DNA of 20,343 nucleotides from UBA1858 sp039182865 (GTDB taxonomy: Bacteria > Pseudomonadota > Gammaproteobacteria > UBA4575), in the NCBI GenBank assembly GCA_039182865.1, contig JBCDBX010000031.1, positions 1 to 20,343 of the forward strand, given 5' to 3'. Position numbers and translations under genes: made by a program. Within the stretch, counting starts at the first letter, position 1. Each line of letters starts with the position of its first letter. Positions 1 through 7,318 of this stretch are shown here, piece after piece. The notes under the pieces were generated by a model. The model was not told the origin of the DNA. It was given only the letters and a program-made list of their open reading frames with translations, and did no database searches.

Positions 1-521
1 AAAATTACTCATCTGGTAGTTTCGATCTAAATGCTTACGGAGATAACTTCGCGGACTTTATTAATTTATTGCAATCTGAAAGGAGTGAGTTAGAAAGCTA
101 TTCATATTTATCAGATTTGGCATTACTTGAAAATGCAATTAGTAAATCACACTATGCGCAAGATTCACAGGCTTTTAATATTAATGAATATCATGATGTG
201 CTAGATGGGAATGTAATATTTATGCTAAGACCTGATGTCATGATTCTGAAGTGCGACTATCCTGTGCATGAGTTATGGCATATGCATCAAACTGAAGACG
301 ATGTTGCAAGTGTTGAAAAAAATAAAGAGTCATATTTGATAGGCATTTATCGAGACCAACATAAAGTTTACCTATGTGAAATCGATAGTCAGGTGTATCA
401 ATTAGTAAATCTGATCAAACAAGGAAATTCTTTGGGCGATATTTTTACTCTCCTTAACGACTCATCCGATATTAATGCTGCGCTTGAATATCTTATAGTG
501 CACGATTGGTTAAGAATGTAG
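1..521 (+). CDS. BufC/HvfC-like (DUF2063) protein, 5'-truncated by window edge
   Basis: The reading frame is open from base 3 leftwards with no stop, so the gene begins outside the window; the TTG at 69 is internal, not the start. The first visible residues fit the end of the DUF2063 N-terminal domain: YGDNFADFI, then YLSDLALLENA about 25 residues later. A second module follows, with LRPDVMILKCDYPVHELW, ESYLIGIYRD and VYQLVNLIKQGNSLGDIF, which matches the C-terminal domain of BufC/HvfC proteins. In characterised systems this protein partners the MNIO (DUF692) enzyme that modifies cysteines of a small RiPP precursor (bufferin, or Haemophilus HvfA), giving copper-related peptides. Precursor and enzyme are not visible and would be expected upstream. 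The stop lies 6 nt before an ECF sigma gene, so the two are probably cotranscribed. Family assignment is from remembered motifs and fairly sure; substrate and metal are unknown. Confidence 0.8.
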   Translation, partial: NYSSGSFDLNAYGDNFADFINLLQSERSELESYSYLSDLALLENAISKSHYAQDSQAFNINEYHDVLDGNVIFMLRPDVMILKCDYPVHELWHMHQTEDDVASVEKNKESYLIGIYRDQHKVYLCEIDSQVYQLVNLIKQGNSLGDIFTLLNDSSDINAALEYLIVHDWLRM

Positions 522-527
522 GCGCAT

Positions 528-1007
528 ATGTTTTCACGGCAAGAGCTTAATCAATTATATCGTTATAGCTTCACACTTATTGGTAATGAGAATGATGCAT
601 ATGATCTACTGCATACTTGTGTAGAAAAATATCTAAACTCTCAGCGCACAAATATTGAGAATCCTATTTCCTACATGAAGACGATTATTCGAAATCAATA
701 TATTGATATACGTCGAAAAGAATCCAAATTTAAGGAAGAACAATATGAAGAGACCGTTCTTTATTTGGATATGGATATAGAATCACTAGATATGACCTTG
801 GATAATAAAATTCAAATTAGTGAGATTTGGCAGTTATTGACTTCGACTGAGCGTGAAATTATGTATTTATGGGCGGTCGAAGGGTATACAACAAGCGAAC
901 TGTCAAAATATTTGAAGATATCAAGAGGAACGCTTTTATCAAAAATTCATCGTTTGCGAAAAAGAATTCTCGATAGTCTCAATATTGAAAATAAGGAGTG
1001 TGTGTGA
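528..1007 (+). CDS. ECF-family RNA polymerase sigma factor
   Basis: This 159-residue protein has the two-domain layout of extracytoplasmic-function sigma factors. Region 2 (about residues 5-70) has the LYRYSFTLIGNENDAYDLLH type of opening and reads on through YMKTIIRNQYIDIRRK. Region 4 (about 97-150) carries TSTEREIMYLWAVEGYTTSE and a helix-turn-helix ending SRGTLLSKIHRLRKRIL. An acidic linker (residues 75-95) joins them. The ATG is 6 nt after the upstream bufC-like stop and lacks a strong Shine-Dalgarno, which suggests translational coupling; its TGA overlaps the anti-sigma ATG. ECF/anti-sigma pairs are recurrent partners of DUF692/DUF2063 operons (Caulobacter SigF/NrsF, the Neisseria ecf operon), so the inferred role is to activate this operon under metal or redox stress. 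The target promoter is not in the window. Confidence 0.9.
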   Translation: MFSRQELNQLYRYSFTLIGNENDAYDLLHTCVEKYLNSQRTNIENPISYMKTIIRNQYIDIRRKESKFKEEQYEETVLYLDMDIESLDMTLDNKIQISEIWQLLTSTEREIMYLWAVEGYTTSELSKYLKISRGTLLSKIHRLRKRILDSLNIENKECV

Positions 1008-1618
1008 TGAAAGATTCTTTTAAGCGCTCTATGAAACATTTTATTCAGTCACATGAGTTAAATGATAAACAATTCGAAAACTTAGATGCTTTGCTTAAAA
1101 GCTCTAGGAAACCACGTCGTTCTATATGGATATTATCTGCTGCAATGTCCTTTGCGCTGGTATCAATTGTTATAGGATTGCTTACGAGCAATGGATTATT
1201 CCAAAAGACAGAGCCTTCATTATTGATTGCTGAAGAAGTCGCTATGAATCATCTAAAGTTAAAACCGATAGAAGTTAGTGGCGGGGAATTATCTGAGATT
1301 AGTAGCTATTTTAGTGCCTTAGATTTTACTTTGGCTCAATCAAAATATATCCAGCGCAACAATCTTGAATTAATAGGTGGTCGTTATTGTTCTATCCAAG
1401 GTGTAGAAGCTGCGCAGTTAAGGATGAAGAGTGACATATCTGATGATGTGCAAGTGATATATCAAGCTCCATTTAACCAAGAACTGTTTAAGGATCTACC
1501 AAACTTACAAAAGGGCCAAGAGCCAATTCGCCATCACGTTAACGGAATAACTGTCGATGTTTGGGTAGAGAATGGAATTCTATATGCGCGTTCATTTAAT
1601 CAGCCATCCCACTTATAG
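1007..1618 (+). CDS. Transmembrane anti-sigma factor partner of the ECF sigma
   Basis: Starting at ATG 1007 the protein has 203 residues. That start is preferred because AAGGAG lies 8 nt upstream and the ATG overlaps the sigma TGA (TGATG); the GTG at 998 abuts the Shine-Dalgarno. Layout: a cytoplasmic N-terminus of about 38 residues, one membrane segment (about 40-60, WILSAAMSFALVSIVIGLL), then about 140 periplasmic residues. The N-terminus lacks the HxxxCxxC zinc-binding anti-sigma motif. The periplasmic part has one cysteine (C128 in GGRYCSIQG), followed by EAAQLRM and later VDVWVENGILYAR, a pattern I recall from anti-sigma factors next to ECF genes in Proteobacteria. Inferred role: holds the sigma at the membrane until a periplasmic signal is sensed. 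Its last 23 nt overlap the convergent hemL gene. Confidence 0.75.
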   Translation: MKDSFKRSMKHFIQSHELNDKQFENLDALLKSSRKPRRSIWILSAAMSFALVSIVIGLLTSNGLFQKTEPSLLIAEEVAMNHLKLKPIEVSGGELSEISSYFSALDFTLAQSKYIQRNNLELIGGRYCSIQGVEAAQLRMKSDISDDVQVIYQAPFNQELFKDLPNLQKGQEPIRHHVNGITVDVWVENGILYARSFNQPSHL

Positions 1619-2891
1619 TTTCAAAAGCGACTGAGGCTTTGTTGAGTGTTGCATTAATGTCTTCATCGGTGTGTGATGCGGAAACAAATCCGGCTTCATA
1701 AGATGAGGGTGCCATATATACCCCATGATCGAGCATAATTTGAAAAAATTGTATGAATTTTTCTTGATCACAAGCAGTGACTTGCTCAAAAGTAGAGACT
1801 TTTTCTTCTGCACTAAAAAATATTCCAAACATTCCACCCAGACAATTTATGCTTAATGGTATGTTTGCTTTTACTGCTCGCGCTTTGAGTCCTTCAGCTA
1901 ATGCTTTTGTCTTTTCACCAAGTGCTTGATAGAAGCCCGGTTGGTTGATTAAGTTGAGAGTGACAATGCCTGCCGTCATCGCTATAGGATTGCCTGAGAG
2001 CGTTCCAGCTTGGTAGACCGGTCCATTAGGAGCTAGGTGATCCATAATATCTTTACGTCCACCAAATGCACCTACTGGCATGCCGCCACCAATCACCTTA
2101 CCAAGTGTGGTGAGGTCAGGCGTGACATTATATACCTCTTGTGCACCGCCTCGAGCAACACGAAAACCTGTCATAACTTCGTCAAATATTAAAACACTCT
2201 GGTGTTCGTTTGTGACTCGTCGTAATCCTTCTAAGAATCCATCAATTGGGGGAACGCAGTTCATATTGCCAGCAACCGGTTCAACTATGATGCATGCAAT
2301 TTGATCGCCACATTCACTAAATAATTTTTCTACGGCTTCAACATTATTAAAAGGCAAAGTAATAGTATGTTCAGCAAGTTCCGGTGGAACACCAGGTGAA
2401 CTGGGTGTGCCAAACGTTAAAGCACCTGAACCTGCTTTGACTAATAAGGAATCGGCATGTCCATGATAACAACCTTCAAACTTCACGATCTTTGAACGAC
2501 CTGTATAACCACGCGCTAATCGAATTGCACTCATGGTCGCTTCTGTGCCAGAACTCACCATGCGTACTTGTTCAATAGATGGGACCAGCTCACATACTAG
2601 TTTGGCCATTTCTGTTTCTAACACAGTGGGAGCTCCAAAACTTAACCCGTCTTTAGCCGCCTCTTGCACAGCATGTATAACTTGAGGGTTCGCATGTCCA
2701 AGCACCATTGGTCCCCATGAACCTACATAATCAATGTATTGCTTATCATCCGTATCATAGATATATGCTCCCGATGCCCGATTAATATATACAGGATCAC
2801 CGCCCACTGCTTTGAATGCTCGAACCGGTGAGTTAACACCTCCTGGAATGAATTTTTGAGCTTCCTCAAAAAGTGTGTGCATGGATTCCAT
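1596..2891 (-). CDS. hemL: Glutamate-1-semialdehyde 2,1-aminomutase
   Basis: This PLP enzyme converts glutamate-1-semialdehyde to 5-aminolevulinate, the second step of C5-pathway haem synthesis in the cytoplasm. The 431 residues are normal length and conservation is high: IPGGVNSPVRAF near the N-terminus, SSGTEATMSAIRLARG (about 113-128), FEGCYHGHAD (138-147), FDEVMTGFR (236-244), and the PLP lysine K265 in TLGKVIGGGMP. The start is ATG 2891, with AGGAC 7 nt upstream; an internal ATG three codons on is less well placed. It is the last gene of a minus-strand thiD-thiE-hemL run, 43 nt after thiE. The 3' end overlaps the anti-sigma gene by 23 nt in convergent orientation, and no terminator separates them, so read-through antisense is possible. 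Confidence 0.97.
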   Translation of the reverse strand: MESMHTLFEEAQKFIPGGVNSPVRAFKAVGGDPVYINRASGAYIYDTDDKQYIDYVGSWGPMVLGHANPQVIHAVQEAAKDGLSFGAPTVLETEMAKLVCELVPSIEQVRMVSSGTEATMSAIRLARGYTGRSKIVKFEGCYHGHADSLLVKAGSGALTFGTPSSPGVPPELAEHTITLPFNNVEAVEKLFSECGDQIACIIVEPVAGNMNCVPPIDGFLEGLRRVTNEHQSVLIFDEVMTGFRVARGGAQEVYNVTPDLTTLGKVIGGGMPVGAFGGRKDIMDHLAPNGPVYQAGTLSGNPIAMTAGIVTLNLINQPGFYQALGEKTKALAEGLKARAVKANIPLSINCLGGMFGIFFSAEEKVSTFEQVTACDQEKFIQFFQIMLDHGVYMAPSSYEAGFVSASHTDEDINATLNKASVAFETISGMAD

Positions 2892-2934
2892 ATGCTTTGT
2901 CCTGTGAGAATATATAAAAATTTTTCATCGAATA

Positions 2935-3540
2935 TTATACTGTAAAACGTTTAGCGACAGCCTCTGGATTGTTTGCATTAAATACTGAGTCAGCAGTTGC
3001 AATTAATGAAGCGCCCGCTTTGCTGACTTTTTTGGCATTATCTGCTGTGATGCCCCCAATACCGCAAATCGGTATGTATATGTGCTTTTTCGCTTTTTGA
3101 ATGATTGAAATTGGGCAGTAATTTGCATCCTTTTTGGTTAAGGATGAAAACAATCTTCCGAATGCAATATAGTCTGCACCTAGGTGCTGTGCTCTTATTG
3201 CACGATAAATATCGCGATAACATGAAACACCGATATAAACATCGTGCCCTAGATAATCTCTTGTAGCTTTCAAAGAACTGTCAGTGCTACCTATGTGTAC
3301 TCCATCCGCTTGAATATTTTTAGCAAGTTCAACTCGATCATTGATGATCAACGGGATTTCATGTGCTGTACAAATTTCTTGTAGCTTCAATGCATATGGT
3401 CGCAATTCATCATCACTGAGATTCTTTTCTCGCAGCTGAATGACATTTGCACCACCCTCGATTATTGACTCAACTCGAGAAGGCCACTGTGAAGGCGGAT
3501 AAATTCGGTCATCAGTAAGTACATACAAGCCTTTTAGCAT
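2935..3540 (-). CDS. thiE: Thiamine-phosphate synthase
   Basis: ThiE joins HMP pyrophosphate to the thiazole phosphate to make thiamine monophosphate. The 201-residue TIM-barrel protein shows family motifs in order: LYVLTDDR at the N-terminus, VIQLREKN (33-40) for pyrophosphate and magnesium binding, IINDRVELA (65-73), ADGVHIG (78-84), GADYIAFGRLFSSLTKKDA (121-139, normally ending SPTKPGA) and ICGIGGI near the C-terminus. It begins 4 nt after the thiD stop with no clear Shine-Dalgarno, so it is probably translationally coupled to thiD. The SSLTKKDA loop departs a little from the usual SPTK but keeps the TK pair. Confidence 0.95.
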   Translation of the reverse strand: MLKGLYVLTDDRIYPPSQWPSRVESIIEGGANVIQLREKNLSDDELRPYALKLQEICTAHEIPLIINDRVELAKNIQADGVHIGSTDSSLKATRDYLGHDVYIGVSCYRDIYRAIRAQHLGADYIAFGRLFSSLTKKDANYCPISIIQKAKKHIYIPICGIGGITADNAKKVSKAGASLIATADSVFNANNPEAVAKRFTV

Positions 3541-3544
3541 AGAG

Positions 3545-4330
3545 TCACTTGAAGATACGTTTAGGAATCGATTGGCCTTGGCCTGGTCTATCTGCTAATT
3601 CCAGAGCTTGCATGGTATAGCTTTGCGCTTTGTCAGTTGCATCAACTATCTCAAGCCCGTGAGCTAAGAAACAAGTCAAAGCACTGCTTACTGTGCAACC
3701 ACTTCCATGATATGAATGAGGTAAACGAGGCCAATGATATTCTTCTAGAACTTTTTCTGAATCTACAAGATAGTTGATGACGTGATCAGAATGCTCATCT
3801 ACCCCTGTTAGGAATACATACTGAGGTCCTAGTTTACAAAGCGATTGAGCTTTGGATGTGATACATTCATCTTTTGTAATTATTTGATTAAGCTCAGAGT
3901 GGTTTGGAGTGATAACAGTCAATTTTGGGAGTAGAAGTTCATTTATTGCATCTAGTACTGACTGATTAGCAAATTTAATTCCATGGCTAGCACTAATAAC
4001 CGGATCCAGCACGATAGGTATTTCAGGCAGTTGTGAAATAATATCGGAAATCGTTTCTACCATATCTTCACTTGGAGTGACGCCTATTTTAACTGCAGAG
4101 ATTTTTATATCAGTGAATAAAGCCTCTGCCTGCTGTTTAATAATTTTTGTATTTATTGACTTTACTGATAGTGCTGCGGATGAGTTTTGTACTGTTAAAC
4201 AACTTATGATCGGTAAAGCATGTCCACCACACTGAGCAATAGCTTCTATATCTGCTTGAACTCCGGCGCCTCCCGAAGGGTCCAGACCGCCAATGCATAA
4301 TACACAGGGGCGATGATTTGGTACTTGCAT
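3545..4330 (-). CDS. thiD: Hydroxymethylpyrimidine/phosphomethylpyrimidine kinase
   Basis: ThiD phosphorylates HMP and HMP-phosphate with ATP to supply HMP-PP to ThiE. The 261-residue ribokinase-fold protein starts with CIGGLDPSGGAGVQADI (about 12-28), and has VKIGVTPS, IVLDPVISASHG, TVITPNHSEL and, near the C-terminus, HGSGCTVSSAL, the anion-hole and catalytic region (SGC in place of the more common GTGC). It heads the minus-strand thiD-thiE-hemL run. The 55-nt gap to the divergent rubredoxin gene must hold both promoters. I see no TPP riboswitch (no CUGAGA-type core) in that gap, so the run appears not to be riboswitch-controlled from here. Confidence 0.95.
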   Translation of the reverse strand: MQVPNHRPCVLCIGGLDPSGGAGVQADIEAIAQCGGHALPIISCLTVQNSSAALSVKSINTKIIKQQAEALFTDIKISAVKIGVTPSEDMVETISDIISQLPEIPIVLDPVISASHGIKFANQSVLDAINELLLPKLTVITPNHSELNQIITKDECITSKAQSLCKLGPQYVFLTGVDEHSDHVINYLVDSEKVLEEYHWPRLPHSYHGSGCTVSSALTCFLAHGLEIVDATDKAQSYTMQALELADRPGQGQSIPKRIFK

Positions 4331-4385
4331 GTGAAAATAAGATAGATAAGATTTGTTTATATTAGCACGAGAGAGGAGAGTCTAA

Positions 4386-4556
4386 TTGTACAAGAAGTAT
4401 ATGTGTGTCATCTGTGGATGGATTTATGATGAGGAGCTGGGTGCGCCTGATGATGGAATCGCGCCTGGGACAAAGTGGGATGACATTCCATTGAACTGGC
4501 AATGCCCGGAATGTGGCGCAATCAAAGATGACTTCGAGATGGTCGAAGTCGAATAA
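4386..4556 (+). CDS. Rubredoxin (56 aa, TTG start)
   Basis: A small FeS4 electron carrier. The translation reads MYKKYMCVICGWIYDEELG, then PDDGIAPGTKWDDIP and WQCPECG. Four cysteines in two CxxC pairs (C7/C10 and C40/C43) bind one iron; the GWIYDE and aromatic residues around the pairs are diagnostic, and 56 residues is normal. The start is a TTG at 4386 with AGGAG 7 nt upstream. The ATG five codons later sits at the first CxxC and would remove the usual KKYxC strand. It is divergent from thiD, and the PfkB-family kinase gene begins 27 nt downstream, so the two may be cotranscribed. The partner is unknown; rubredoxins often serve reductases or peroxide defence. Confidence 0.95.
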   Translation: MYKKYMCVICGWIYDEELGAPDDGIAPGTKWDDIPLNWQCPECGAIKDDFEMVEVE

Positions 4557-4583
4557 CATCTAACTAAAAGGCTAATATAAAAA

Positions 4584-5516
4584 ATGACAGCGTTAATTTG
4601 TGGTTCATTCGCATACGACAATATTATGGTTTTTCAGGATCAATTCAAAAACCATATTCTTCCTGACAAAGTTCATATACTAAATGTGTGTTTCCTTGTG
4701 CCAAACATGCGTAGAGAATTTGGCGGTACCGCAGGAAATATTGCTTATAATTTGAAATTACTTGAAGGAAATGGAAAACCTATGGGTACCGTTGGGGATG
4801 ATTTCGAACCCTATTCACAATGGATGGATAAAGTCGGCGTCAGTCGTGACTACTTAACCGAAATTCCTGAGATTTATACCGCCCAAGCATTTATCACAAC
4901 TGACTTAGACGATAATCAAATTACGGCGTTCCATCCGGGTGCGATGAATCATGCACATGAAGCCAAAATCCCAACCGAAGATGGTATTAGTCTGGGTCTA
5001 ATATCGCCAGATGGGCGTGATGGTATGATCCAACATGCCGAACAATTTGCCAACGCAGATATTCCTTTTATCTTTGATCCGGGTCAAGGTTTACCTATGT
5101 TTGATGGTGATGAATTAAATAAATTTATCGAGCAAGCAAGTTATGTCACTGTCAACGATTATGAATCGCAACTTATGCAAGAGCGTACAAAGTTAACAGA
5201 GGGTGAAATTGCTGAGCGTGTAAAAGCTCTGATTGTCACTAAGGGTGGGGAAGGTTCTACTGTGTATGCGGATGGGAAAAAGATTAATATTCCTGCTGTC
5301 AAAGTGCGAGAGCTAAATGATCCAACGGGATGTGGTGATGCTTATCGTGCCGGATTGATCTTTGGGTTAATGAAAGATATGGATTGGGACACAACATGTC
5401 GTATTGCCTCATTGATGGGCGGGATAAAAATCCAACATCATGGCACACAAAATCACAATTTCTCATTTGCAGAATTTAGTGAGCAGTTTGCTGAAGAGTT
5501 TGGTTATAAGCTCTAG
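4584..5516 (+). CDS. PfkB-family carbohydrate/nucleoside kinase (adenosine kinase-like)
   Basis: A 310-residue ribokinase-superfamily kinase. The N-terminus MTALICGSFAYDN is followed by the substrate glycine motif FGGTAGNIAYNL (46-57). The C-terminal PfkB signature DPTGCGDAYRAG (246-257) supplies the anion hole and catalytic base D252, after the nucleotide-binding VTKGGEGSTVY (218-228). All catalytic elements look intact. It resembles the proteobacterial proteins labelled adenosine or carbohydrate kinase. The substrate cannot be read from the sequence: adenosine, ribose-like sugars and inosine are all possible. The start is an ATG with AAAAGG at about -16, a weak site. The downstream GDSL gene starts on the next base after its TAG, so it probably belongs to an operon running from rubredoxin to the 3D lipoprotein. 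Confidence 0.9.
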   Translation: MTALICGSFAYDNIMVFQDQFKNHILPDKVHILNVCFLVPNMRREFGGTAGNIAYNLKLLEGNGKPMGTVGDDFEPYSQWMDKVGVSRDYLTEIPEIYTAQAFITTDLDDNQITAFHPGAMNHAHEAKIPTEDGISLGLISPDGRDGMIQHAEQFANADIPFIFDPGQGLPMFDGDELNKFIEQASYVTVNDYESQLMQERTKLTEGEIAERVKALIVTKGGEGSTVYADGKKINIPAVKVRELNDPTGCGDAYRAGLIFGLMKDMDWDTTCRIASLMGGIKIQHHGTQNHNFSFAEFSEQFAEEFGYKL

Positions 5517-6155
5517 GTGAAGCTTCCTCAAAAATTAAGAGATAAGCAAATATGGCTGTTATCTATAGTCATTTTCTTGATTCTCATTTGCGTGCCGTCT
5601 TGTTCGGAGACACCCACGCTAAACTATATTTCTGAAGATGAGACTATCCTTGCATTTGGCGATAGTCTTACGGTGGGCGTCGGAGCATCTGATGAGTCTA
5701 ATTATCCAAGTACATTGGAAAGATTGGCTAATCGAAATGTAGTTAATGCAGGGATATCGGGCGAAACTACTCGAGAAGGGTTAGACCGTCTTCCAGGTGT
5801 GATGGATGATGTTAACCCAAAGCTAGTCATACTATTGGAAGGCGGTAATGATATTCTGCGTAATAAAAGTCTTGATCAAACCAAGCAGAATTTGGCTGAA
5901 ATGATCAATATCATTCAGTCTCATGGTGCAGAAGTCATATTAATAGGTGTTCCAGAAAAGAAACTTTTCTCTAGTGTTGCACCTTTTTATACGGAGCTTG
6001 CACAGGAATATAATTTGGTGTTTATCGATGAGTTGTTATCAGATATGTTAAGAGATAATCAATACAAATCGGACCCTATACATTTGAATGCAAAAGGCTA
6101 TCAAAAGTTGGCAGAAGAAATACATGAGAGACTTGCTAAAAGTGGAGCTTTATAA
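5517..6155 (+). CDS. SGNH/GDSL hydrolase, arylesterase/TesA-like, envelope-targeted
   Basis: A 212-residue serine esterase or lysophospholipase of the TesA type. Block I is AFGDSLTVG with nucleophile S50, block II is NAGISGETT (77-85), block III is LEGGND with N111, and block V is DPIHLNAKGY with D186 and H189; the catalytic machinery is complete. A hydrophobic N-terminal segment (about 12-28) precedes C29. The lipobox-like VPSC has Pro at -2, so it could be a lipoprotein, a cleaved signal or a membrane anchor. It uses GTG immediately after the kinase TAG, with no strong Shine-Dalgarno, pointing to coupled translation. The next gene starts 3 nt after its stop. The natural substrate (lipid, thioester or aryl ester) is unknown. 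Confidence 0.9.
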   Translation: MKLPQKLRDKQIWLLSIVIFLILICVPSCSETPTLNYISEDETILAFGDSLTVGVGASDESNYPSTLERLANRNVVNAGISGETTREGLDRLPGVMDDVNPKLVILLEGGNDILRNKSLDQTKQNLAEMINIIQSHGAEVILIGVPEKKLFSSVAPFYTELAQEYNLVFIDELLSDMLRDNQYKSDPIHLNAKGYQKLAEEIHERLAKSGAL

Positions 6156-6158
6156 ATT

Positions 6159-6533
6159 ATGTTGAAATTAGTTTTGTTAATTTTTTTATCTTTATTTTCT
6201 CTAACTAGTTGCAGCTGTGATTTTACTTCCAAGAGTATGGAGGTAACTGCAACGGCTTATACTTCATCGGCTGATGAAACTGATGCAGAACCGACAATAG
6301 CTGCTTGGGGAGATGAACTAAAACCTGGCATGAAAGTGATTGCAGTCTCGCGTGATCTATTGGAGTTAGGTCTAGATCATGGAATTGCAGTGACGATTGA
6401 AGGTCTTGACGGTGAGTATATTGTCGTAGATAAGATGAATAAGCGCTGGGAAAAAAAAATAGATATATACATGGGAAATGATAAAGAAGCAGCAAAGGAT
6501 TGGGGGAAGCAAAAAGTAACGATGTGCTGGTAA
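6159..6533 (+). CDS. 3D domain lipoprotein (double-psi beta-barrel, RlpA/MltA-like fold)
   Basis: A 124-residue secreted protein. The signal peptide (1-17) ends in the good lipobox LTSC with C18. The mature part is a single 3D domain: VTATAYTS (29-36), AAWGDELKPGMKVIAVSRD, LDHGIAVTIEGLDGEYIVVDKMNKR and KKIDIYMG. The three aspartates of the family are likely D52, D91 and D102. 3D domains occur in cell-wall enzymes related to MltA and resuscitation-promoting factors, but stand-alone copies like this are largely uncharacterised. It starts 3 nt after the esterase stop and ends that plus-strand run. It converges on the HAD phosphatase gene with 20 nt between stops and no obvious terminator. Confidence 0.85.
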   Translation: MLKLVLLIFLSLFSLTSCSCDFTSKSMEVTATAYTSSADETDAEPTIAAWGDELKPGMKVIAVSRDLLELGLDHGIAVTIEGLDGEYIVVDKMNKRWEKKIDIYMGNDKEAAKDWGKQKVTMCW

Positions 6534-6553
6534 GTGCACGATATCTTTTAGTA

Positions 6554-7204
6554 TTATCTGAAAGAAATTAAAGGCCAACCTTTTTCATTTGCATATGCCC
6601 TTAAGATGTCATCCGGATCAACTGCATTAGGATATGCAACGGCATCTAAGAGAGGAATGTCGTTATGCGAATCGCTGTAACCATAACTGCCTTCAAGGTT
6701 ATGGTTGGTTTTTTCTAACCATTCGTTAAGCCGGTCTACTTTGTGGTGTGAAAAGCAAGGCACAACTAAATCTCCTGTATATTTACCATTAATCATTTCT
6801 GGTTCCGTCGCCAATAATTTATCTACTTTATACATTTCTGCGATAGGTTCAGTGATGAAGCGGTTCGTAGAAGTAATAATGACGATGACATCCCCAGATG
6901 ATCGATGTTTTTCAACTGTGTCTATTCCTTTTTCAAGCATCATCGGTTTTATAGTGAGTTCAAGAAACTCTGCTCTCCAATGATTAAGAGTTTCTAATGG
7001 ATGTTCGCTAAGTGGTTTGAAAGCAAATCGGGCATATTCAAAAATATCCAAAGTGCCTTCTTTATAGTGTTCGAAAAACTCACGATTTGTTTTTTCATAA
7101 AATTCACGGTCTACAGCACCTTTTTTAACTAGGTGTTGTCCCCAGAGGTAATCGCTGTCTCCCGCAATCAGAGTATCGTCTAAGTCAAAAAATGCTATCG
7201 CCAT
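6554..7204 (-). CDS. HAD-IB family phosphatase (SerB/CicA-like)
   Basis: A 216-residue HAD hydrolase. Motif I is FFDLDDTL (nucleophile D7, acid D9), motif II IITSTN (T111 or S112), motif III K155 and motif IV GYSDSHNDIPLL (D178, D182). The helical cap lies between motifs I and II (about 15-85), as in subfamily IB phosphatases such as phosphoserine phosphatase. A homologue sits beside rppH in pseudomonads (PA0335/PA0336, as I recall), and the same divergent pairing with rppH is seen here across a 114-bp gap. The likely substrate is a phosphomonoester; phosphoserine, histidinol phosphate or a lipid phosphate cannot be told apart from the sequence. All catalytic residues appear present. Confidence 0.88.
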   Translation of the reverse strand: MAIAFFDLDDTLIAGDSDYLWGQHLVKKGAVDREFYEKTNREFFEHYKEGTLDIFEYARFAFKPLSEHPLETLNHWRAEFLELTIKPMMLEKGIDTVEKHRSSGDVIVIITSTNRFITEPIAEMYKVDKLLATEPEMINGKYTGDLVVPCFSHHKVDRLNEWLEKTNHNLEGSYGYSDSHNDIPLLDAVAYPNAVDPDDILRAYANEKGWPLISFR

Positions 7205-7318
7205 ATTTTATTTATGTAATTGATTTAACTGTAATTATTGGAGGTATAAAGTAAGTTTGCGCTGCAATGGTGCGTGTGAAAGAATAGTAAAAATCTAAAT
7301 TAAAATAATTATAACAAG

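Noticed and set aside
69..71. TTG at 69 as the start of the DUF2063 gene
   Set aside because: The frame is open to base 3 and its residues (SSGSFDLNAYGDNFADFI) match the family, so the gene starts outside the window.
998..1000. GTG at 998 as the anti-sigma start
   Set aside because: It abuts the AAGGAG; the ATG at 1007 has ideal spacing and overlaps the sigma stop.
2080..2304. 74-aa frame on the plus strand inside hemL
   Set aside because: Antisense shadow of a highly conserved gene; low-complexity product without family motifs.
4331..4385. TPP riboswitch ahead of thiD
   Set aside because: The 55-nt gap is too short and lacks the CUGAGA-type core.
6372..6578. 68-aa frame opposite the 3D lipoprotein and HAD genes
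   Set aside because: Shadow ORF in the opposite strand of two well-supported genes.
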